Origin: JBEKYH01 sp049511115
GTDB lineage: Bacteria; Planctomycetota; Phycisphaerae; Tepidisphaerales; Tepidisphaeraceae
Direction: 5' to 3'
Length of the DNA stretch: 10,240 nt
Assembly (NCBI GenBank): GCA_049511115.1
Contig: JBEKYH010000145.1
Coordinates: forward strand, 1-10,240
Of this stretch, positions 6,807 to 10,240 are shown one piece after another; the stretch's first letter is position 1; every line of letters begins with the position of its first letter. The notes under the pieces are model-generated. The model was not told the origin of the DNA. It saw only the letters and a program-made list of their open reading frames with translations, and made no database searches. The position numbers and the translations under genes are program-made.

Positions 6807-7856
6807 ATGACCTCCGGGACACAAATCACCCGACTGCAACGCGCCGACGTTCCGGAATTGAGCCGGTTTCTCACCGGTGGCTTCCACGTTCCCGCCGACT
6901 CCTTTTTCTTCTCTCGGGAGGTGCTCTTGTGGAAGTATTTTGATGGGCCAGGCGGGCCATCGGAAGACTCCGCATGCAGCCTCGTCGCTCGCGCAAATGG
7001 CAAGATCATCGGGCACATTGGAATATGTCCTCGCCAGTTCATCGTATTGGGAGATGGTGCGACGCCGGTTTCGACGATGAAAGCCATCGACTTGCTGAGC
7101 CCGCCTGAGCATTCGGGCCTGGGAGTATTCTTGCTGCTGCGAGCCTTTGCGACCAGCAAGACGCAGTATGCCATCGGCGGAACCGTGGAAGTGCAGACTG
7201 TTCTGCCCAAGCTGGGCTTTGAGCCCAAGCCCAAACTAACCATCTTTAACAAAGTGCTGGCGCCATTGCACCGGTTGCGTAAAGCCGATCAGGGATTGGT
7301 GCGCAAACTGGCTGGTACAGCGAAGGATGTGGCCACCGCTTGGCGAGCGCGCACGCCACCGGCGCAGCAGACCGTAGAACTTCGCTCGGCGACTGCATTC
7401 ACCGAAGAGATCAATTGCTTATTACCACAGTCCTCAGTCCGCACGGTGACCTGCCAGCGCAATCACCTGCTGCTTAATTACTTTCTGCGGTGTCCGGTGT
7501 CGGGTTTTTCCGGTTGGACGATTCACACTTCTGGACGAACGATTGGTTTTGCTGTCTTGAAGATCACTTCGTACGGACGCATCCAGCGTGCGAAAATAGT
7601 CGACTGTTGGCTTAACACCGAGGATCCGTCCTGTTGGCAGGCCGCGGTCGCGGCGCTCCTCGATCGCCTCCGCGACATTTCTGCGGACTATGTCATAGGT
7701 TATGGCACGACTCCGAATCTGGTCGCGGCGTTGATTTGGAATGGCTTCACAAAATCGGAAGAAAGAAACGTGTACCTACGCGATAAACAGCAATCGCTTC
7801 CCCCCGGTCTTTCGTTAGGGCTCTCTATGCTGGAGGGCGATCATGCCATTATGTAA
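6807..7856 (+). CDS. GNAT-like acyltransferase, probable tandem GNAT domains
   Basis: This 349-residue protein is probably an N-acyltransferase of unknown substrate. The first half looks like a GNAT fold: strands SLVARANGKIIGHIGICPRQF (58-78, central hairpin), SGLGVFLLLRA (103-113, the acetyl-CoA loop and helix, with a degenerate Q/RxxGxG/A motif) and VLPKLGFEP (132-140). A second GNAT-like half follows: RTIGFAVLK (244-252), KIVDCWLN (263-270) and ALIWNGFTKSEER (308-320). The C-terminal SMLEGDHAIM resembles the short GD-containing tail of GNAT/FemAB-like proteins near exopolysaccharide loci. AGGA at 6795-6798 sits 8 bases before the ATG; another ATG at 6802 is out of frame. No signal peptide or membrane helix is evident. 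The gene stands alone between two non-coding gaps. Its codons look less GC-rich than those of the upstream operon, which may mean separate ancestry. The fold assignment is moderately sure; the function is unknown. Confidence 0.75.
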   Translation: MTSGTQITRLQRADVPELSRFLTGGFHVPADSFFFSREVLLWKYFDGPGGPSEDSACSLVARANGKIIGHIGICPRQFIVLGDGATPVSTMKAIDLLSPPEHSGLGVFLLLRAFATSKTQYAIGGTVEVQTVLPKLGFEPKPKLTIFNKVLAPLHRLRKADQGLVRKLAGTAKDVATAWRARTPPAQQTVELRSATAFTEEINCLLPQSSVRTVTCQRNHLLLNYFLRCPVSGFSGWTIHTSGRTIGFAVLKITSYGRIQRAKIVDCWLNTEDPSCWQAAVAALLDRLRDISADYVIGYGTTPNLVAALIWNGFTKSEERNVYLRDKQQSLPPGLSLGLSMLEGDHAIM

Positions 7857-7925
7857 CGACGATTTTCCAATTCGGCGCACTTGTATTTTGCCTAAATTAC
7901 CTTTTTTGGGGCATCAACATTGCGT

Positions 7926-7954
7926 TTGACTTTGGCCATTTTCTGCCGTATCTT
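7926..7954 (+). promoter_or_regulatory. Sigma-70-like promoter for the HDO gene
   Basis: A -35 box TTGACT (7926-7931, 5 of 6 to consensus) and a -10 box TATCTT (7949-7954, 4 of 6) are separated by exactly 17 bases. Transcription would begin near 7961, giving a leader of about 175 bases before the ATG at 8137. The boxes lie just ahead of an inverted repeat, so a regulator bound there would be placed to block initiation or early elongation. This is predicted by eye only. Confidence 0.5.
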
Positions 7955-7971
7955 CCGTGTCAGGGAAACCC

Positions 7972-7988
7972 CTAAGGGAAATCCTTAG
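7972..7988 (+). promoter_or_regulatory. Inverted repeat CTAAGG-N5-CCTTAG, possible operator or leader hairpin
   Basis: CTAAGG (7972-7977) and CCTTAG (7983-7988) are perfect reverse complements around the five bases GAAAT. The repeat begins about 11 bases after the predicted transcription start. It is purine-rich on both sides (CAGGGAAA before, AGGAAG after). It could be a protein-binding dyad over the initial transcribed region or a small hairpin at the 5' end of the mRNA. No T-run follows, so it is not a terminator. Confidence 0.4.
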
Positions 7989-7998
7989 AGGAAGATAA

Positions 7999-8033
7999 CG
8001 CTGAAGGATGCGGGGGACTTCGCTTCTTCAGCG
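7999..8033 (+). promoter_or_regulatory. Leader hairpin CGCTGAAG...CTTCAGCG
   Basis: CGCTGAAG (7999-8006) pairs perfectly with CTTCAGCG (8026-8033). The pairing extends inward by one G-U and one A-T (8007-8008 with 8024-8025), giving a 10-pair stem with a 15-base loop. No T-run follows, so it is not an intrinsic terminator. An in-frame upstream ATG at 8008 sits just inside the stem. It may be a stabilising or regulatory RNA structure. Confidence 0.4.
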
Positions 8034-8064
8034 ACTAGCAGACGCCGGGGTGTATTTCAGCGGC

Positions 8065-8078
8065 GATTCCGGGGAATC
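8065..8078 (+). repeat. Small dyad GATTCC-GG-GGAATC
   Basis: GATTCC (8065-8070) and GGAATC (8073-8078) form a near-continuous 14-base dyad; as RNA it would be a 5-pair stem with a CGGG tetraloop. It is the third symmetric element in the 280-base leader (7857-8136) before the HDO gene. On its own it is short enough to be chance. Confidence 0.25.
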
Positions 8079-8124
8079 TTGCGACTCCAATCGTTTTGCT
8101 GATGTAGTAACAACGCATACTTTT

Positions 8125-8130
8125 GGGGAG
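8125..8130 (+). promoter_or_regulatory. Ribosome binding site GGGGAG deciding the HDO start
   Basis: GGGGAG lies 6 bases before the ATG at 8137. It resembles the GGGGA sites before the genes at 1005 and 2831. It favours 8137 over the in-frame ATG at 8008, whose nearest AGGA is 15 bases away. Confidence 0.7.
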
Positions 8131-8136
8131 ACCAAA

Positions 8137-8811
8137 ATGAATACCACACAGCTTGTCGCAGATCCTGCTGAATCGATTAAGGAAAAGACAAACGCAATGA
8201 TCGACGAGCTAATGGATTGGCTGCCCGACCCGAAAAAGCTCACCAACGAAGAGCGCCGTGGAATCCTGGCAAGGTACACCGCGGTGCTTGAAGGCAATTT
8301 CATCTACTGGATGACGGCTGCGGTCATCGCCGCCAAGGCGGAAAAGTCGAGGCCCATCCTGCTGGATAACCTGTACGACGAAGTGCGCGACGCTCATCCG
8401 CTCATGCTGCGGAAGTTTACAATGGCGGCCGACGCCTACCCCACCGATAAAGACGCGATGGCCGTGCATGAAGACCTGAACAAGGTACGCCAGTTCCTGG
8501 GCAAGCTCTCGCCGGTCAAGTCGGTGTTGATGATGGCCTTCTTCGAGGGTTTCCTTCAGAAGTTCATGGCATTCCTGGCCGAGTTGGCCGCGGAACGCGG
8601 CTCGAAGGAGATGGAGTACACCGATGTGCATGGTGTCTGCGACATCGAGCACAGCGAAGGGCTCTTCAAGGTATTCGCTGCTGAGATGGCGCTGACGCCG
8701 CCCGAGCCGGATACGGATATCTTCGAGGGAGTGACCCTTCTTCGCACTCTGATGGAGCAGATCATCCGCCCGCAAGCGAAGTCCGCCATCAGTCGAGCAG
8801 CCCTGCAATAA
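8137..8811 (+). CDS. Heme-oxygenase-like diiron oxidase (HDO) superfamily protein, substrate unknown
   Basis: This 224-residue, almost wholly helical protein is probably an iron-containing oxidase or oxygenase. Potential iron ligands appear in the order known for the HDO superfamily (CADD, UndA, SznF, BesC): E52 in LEGNFIYW, E82 and H87 in NLYDEVRDAHPLML, E137 in FFEGFLQKF, then H165xxxD169xxH172 in VHGVCDIEH. The HxxxDxxH spacing equals that published for CADD and SznF, and NLYDE plus HPLML matches the conserved helix-3 region. Known relatives use O2 at a diiron site for C-C cleavage, N-oxygenation or decarboxylative desaturation. The gap from E82 to H87 is short, so the exact ligand there is uncertain. 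The start at 8137 is set by GGGGAG; an in-frame ATG at 8008 would add 43 unlikely residues. It has its own predicted promoter and structured leader, and converges on the M20 peptidase gene. A CADD/PqqC/TenA-like member with another role is the alternative. Confidence 0.75.
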   Translation: MNTTQLVADPAESIKEKTNAMIDELMDWLPDPKKLTNEERRGILARYTAVLEGNFIYWMTAAVIAAKAEKSRPILLDNLYDEVRDAHPLMLRKFTMAADAYPTDKDAMAVHEDLNKVRQFLGKLSPVKSVLMMAFFEGFLQKFMAFLAELAAERGSKEMEYTDVHGVCDIEHSEGLFKVFAAEMALTPPEPDTDIFEGVTLLRTLMEQIIRPQAKSAISRAALQ

Positions 8812-8860
8812 TCCTCGGGATTTGATTGAAGTAGTTGCGAACCGTTCGTGATGCGGATTC

Positions 8861-8888
8861 AAGGCGCCGTCAAACGTCGGCGCGCCTT
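8861..8888. terminator. GC-rich hairpin between convergent genes, possible weak terminator
   Basis: GCGCCG (8864-8869) pairs with CGGCGC (8878-8883) around an 8-base loop. AAG (8861-8863) can pair with CTT (8886-8888) past a two-base bulge. The structure covers the stop codon of the M20 gene and lies about 50 bases after the HDO stop. Neither strand has a proper T-run after the stem, so if it ends transcription it is not a textbook intrinsic terminator. Confidence 0.3.
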
Positions 8889-10240
8889 GCCGTCAGCGTC
8901 TCGTACAAGACCGCCGCGGTCCGCGCTCCGGCGCCGAGGTTGTCCAGATCGAATTTTTCGTTGGGTGCATGCGGATTGTCGTCCGGCAAGCCGAATCCGA
9001 TCAACAAAGTCTCCACTCCCAGAGAGCTTTTCAGCAGATTCACGACGGGAATTGTCAGCCCTTCGCGGATCAATACGGGCGGAACGCCGAAACCCTGGGC
9101 AACCGCTGCGGCAGCCGCGGCTGCCCATGGGCCATCGGGATCGACGACAGCGGCGGGCGCGGCGGCATAGTGGGAGATCGTCACGCCCAGGCCGGGCGGG
9201 CAACGATCGTTGACGAATTTTTCGAAGGCCGCGCGCACGCGAGCCGGGTCCTGACCTGCTACCAGTCGGAACGATACCTTCGCGCTGGCTGACGCCGGGA
9301 TAATGGTCTTCGCGCCGGGGCCTTGATACCCAGACGTCAGGCCGCAAACATCGCACGTCGGCCGCGCCCATCGACGCTGGAGCGTCGTGAATCCCGCCTC
9401 TCCGGCCAACGTCTCAATGCCTTTGGTTAATCCGAGTCCGGCCGCGTATAACGCTTGATCAAACCCCAGGCGTTCCCAACTCAGCCGCTGGCCTTCGGAC
9501 GGCAATACAACGCCGTCATAAAATCCGTGGAGCGTCACGCGGCCCCATTCGTCGTGAAGGCCGGCGAGCAGCTTGGCCAGCGCCAGTGCGGGATTCCGCA
9601 CCGCGCCGCCGTGCATGCCGCTGTGCAGATCGTTGGCGGCGGCGCGAAGCGTCACTTCGCTGTAAACCAGCCCGCGCAGGCCGGTCGTGATCGCCGGCAC
9701 GCCGCGCGCAAAGCAATTCGTATCGCTGATCACGGCGATATCGGCGCGCAGACTGTCTCGCCGGGATTGGATAAAGGCCGCGAGATGATGGCTGTCGATT
9801 TCCTCCTCTCCCTCGAACAGGACGATGAGATTCACGGGAAGACCGCCGCCGACGGAATGCCAGGCGTCGATTGCTTCGATATGCGCCCAGATCTGGCCCT
9901 TGTCGTCAGCCGCGCCGCGGGCGTAGATGGCGTCGGCGCCGGCGGCGGTTTTTCGCACGACCGGCACGAACGGCGGCGTCAGCCATTTATCCAACGGCTC
10001 GGGCGGCTGAACGTCGTAATGGCCGTACAGCAAAACCGTCGGCCGATCTGGGCGATGTGTATTTGTGGCCAGCACGATCGGGTGGCCGGGAGTCGGCACG
10101 ACTTTAACAGTCAAACCAGAGGCGGCGACCTTTCGCGCAAGCCAATGTGCGCAGGCGGCCACGTCGTCTATACGCGCAGCATCGGCGCTAACGCTGGGAA
10201 ATCGCAGGAATTCACTCAGTTCGGTCACCGCCGCGTCGTG
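8870..10240 (-). CDS. M20-family metallodipeptidase, start beyond the window
   Basis: This dinuclear-zinc hydrolase of the ArgE/DapE/carboxypeptidase G2/carnosinase clan would be a cytoplasmic dipeptidase or related amide hydrolase. Numbering from the GTG at 10228, the motifs are YGHYDVQ (68-74; H70 to zinc, D72), GAADDKGQ (105-112; bridging aspartate D108/D109), FEGEEEI (138-144; general base and zinc glutamates E141/E142), ISDTN (167-171; D169), LHSGMHGG (201-208) in the dimerisation lid, FRLVAGQDP (320-328) and NPHAPNE (418-424; H420 to zinc). At 452 residues or more it fits the M20 dipeptidase branch, not the shorter ArgE/DapE proteins. The frame stays open from 10228 to the window edge (HDAA), and family proteins usually have a longer N-terminal helix, so the GTG is probably internal. 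The TGA is at 8870-8872, facing the HDO gene. Substrate unknown. Confidence 0.93.
   Translation of the reverse strand, partial: HDAAVTELSEFLRFPSVSADAARIDDVAACAHWLARKVAASGLTVKVVPTPGHPIVLATNTHRPDRPTVLLYGHYDVQPPEPLDKWLTPPFVPVVRKTAAGADAIYARGAADDKGQIWAHIEAIDAWHSVGGGLPVNLIVLFEGEEEIDSHHLAAFIQSRRDSLRADIAVISDTNCFARGVPAITTGLRGLVYSEVTLRAAANDLHSGMHGGAVRNPALALAKLLAGLHDEWGRVTLHGFYDGVVLPSEGQRLSWERLGFDQALYAAGLGLTKGIETLAGEAGFTTLQRRWARPTCDVCGLTSGYQGPGAKTIIPASASAKVSFRLVAGQDPARVRAAFEKFVNDRCPPGLGVTISHYAAAPAAVVDPDGPWAAAAAAAVAQGFGVPPVLIREGLTIPVVNLLKSSLGVETLLIGFGLPDDNPHAPNEKFDLDNLGAGARTAAVLYETLTARRADV

Noticed and set aside
6663..7252. Two - strand open frames opposite the start of the acetyltransferase gene
   Set aside because: They overlap a gene with GNAT-like features and a ribosome binding site, and their products show no motif.
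8008..8010. Upstream in-frame ATG for the HDO gene
   Set aside because: It lies inside a hairpin, has no well-placed ribosome binding site, and adds 43 residues unlike the family.
8835..9292. Several + strand open frames within the M20 gene
   Set aside because: They are antisense to a protein with complete zinc-ligand motifs and encode low-complexity A/R/G-rich products.
10226..10228. GTG at 10228 as the true start of the M20 dipeptidase
   Set aside because: The frame continues to the window edge with family-like residues, so the start is probably outside the window.
1..10240. tRNA, rRNA, CRISPR array, insertion sequence or attachment site
   Set aside because: I looked for repeated spacers, transposase motifs, terminal inverted repeats and cloverleaf-like stretches and saw none.

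Overview
The window is dense bacterial DNA, roughly 60% G+C by eye. It has tightly packed metabolic genes, GGGGA-type ribosome binding sites and no introns. The protein families suggest a soil-type, high-G+C Gram-negative such as an acidobacterium or a proteobacterium. No rRNA or other phylogenetic marker is present, so this is a weak inference. No tRNA, rRNA, CRISPR array, insertion sequence or integrase was seen.

Positions 1-6573 hold one unbroken run of six genes on the + strand. They are the C-terminal end of an AMP-forming acyl ligase, a FabG-like short-chain dehydrogenase/reductase, a FATP-type very-long-chain acyl-CoA synthetase, a group II PLP-dependent amino acid decarboxylase, an O-acetylhomoserine sulfhydrylase-type enzyme (MetY family) and a divergent homoserine O-acyltransferase (MetA family). 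The stop of each of the first four genes overlaps or almost touches the next start, and no promoter or terminator was seen between any of them, so they look like one transcript with translational coupling. The MetA/MetY pair can build homocysteine by direct sulfhydrylation. Its position inside an operon with two acyl-activating enzymes, a reductase and a decarboxylase raises the possibility of a specialised pathway joining fatty-acyl chemistry to homoserine-derived amines. That pathway is inferred, not shown.

Positions 6574-6806 are a 233-base gap with an 11-base direct repeat. At 6807-7856 lies a GNAT-like protein that appears to have two tandem acetyltransferase folds, of the sort seen near exopolysaccharide genes. 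Its codon use looks less GC-biased than that of the operon.

Positions 7857-8136 are a 280-base non-coding leader with a good sigma-70-like promoter, two hairpins and a small dyad. It precedes a 224-residue protein (8137-8811) carrying an apparently complete metal-ligand set of the heme-oxygenase-like diiron oxidase (HDO) superfamily: E52, E82/H87, E137 and H165xxxD169xxH172. This is the best single candidate for undescribed chemistry in the window.

From 8870 to the window end, on the - strand and convergent with the HDO gene, is an M20-family metallodipeptidase. Its true start lies beyond the window.
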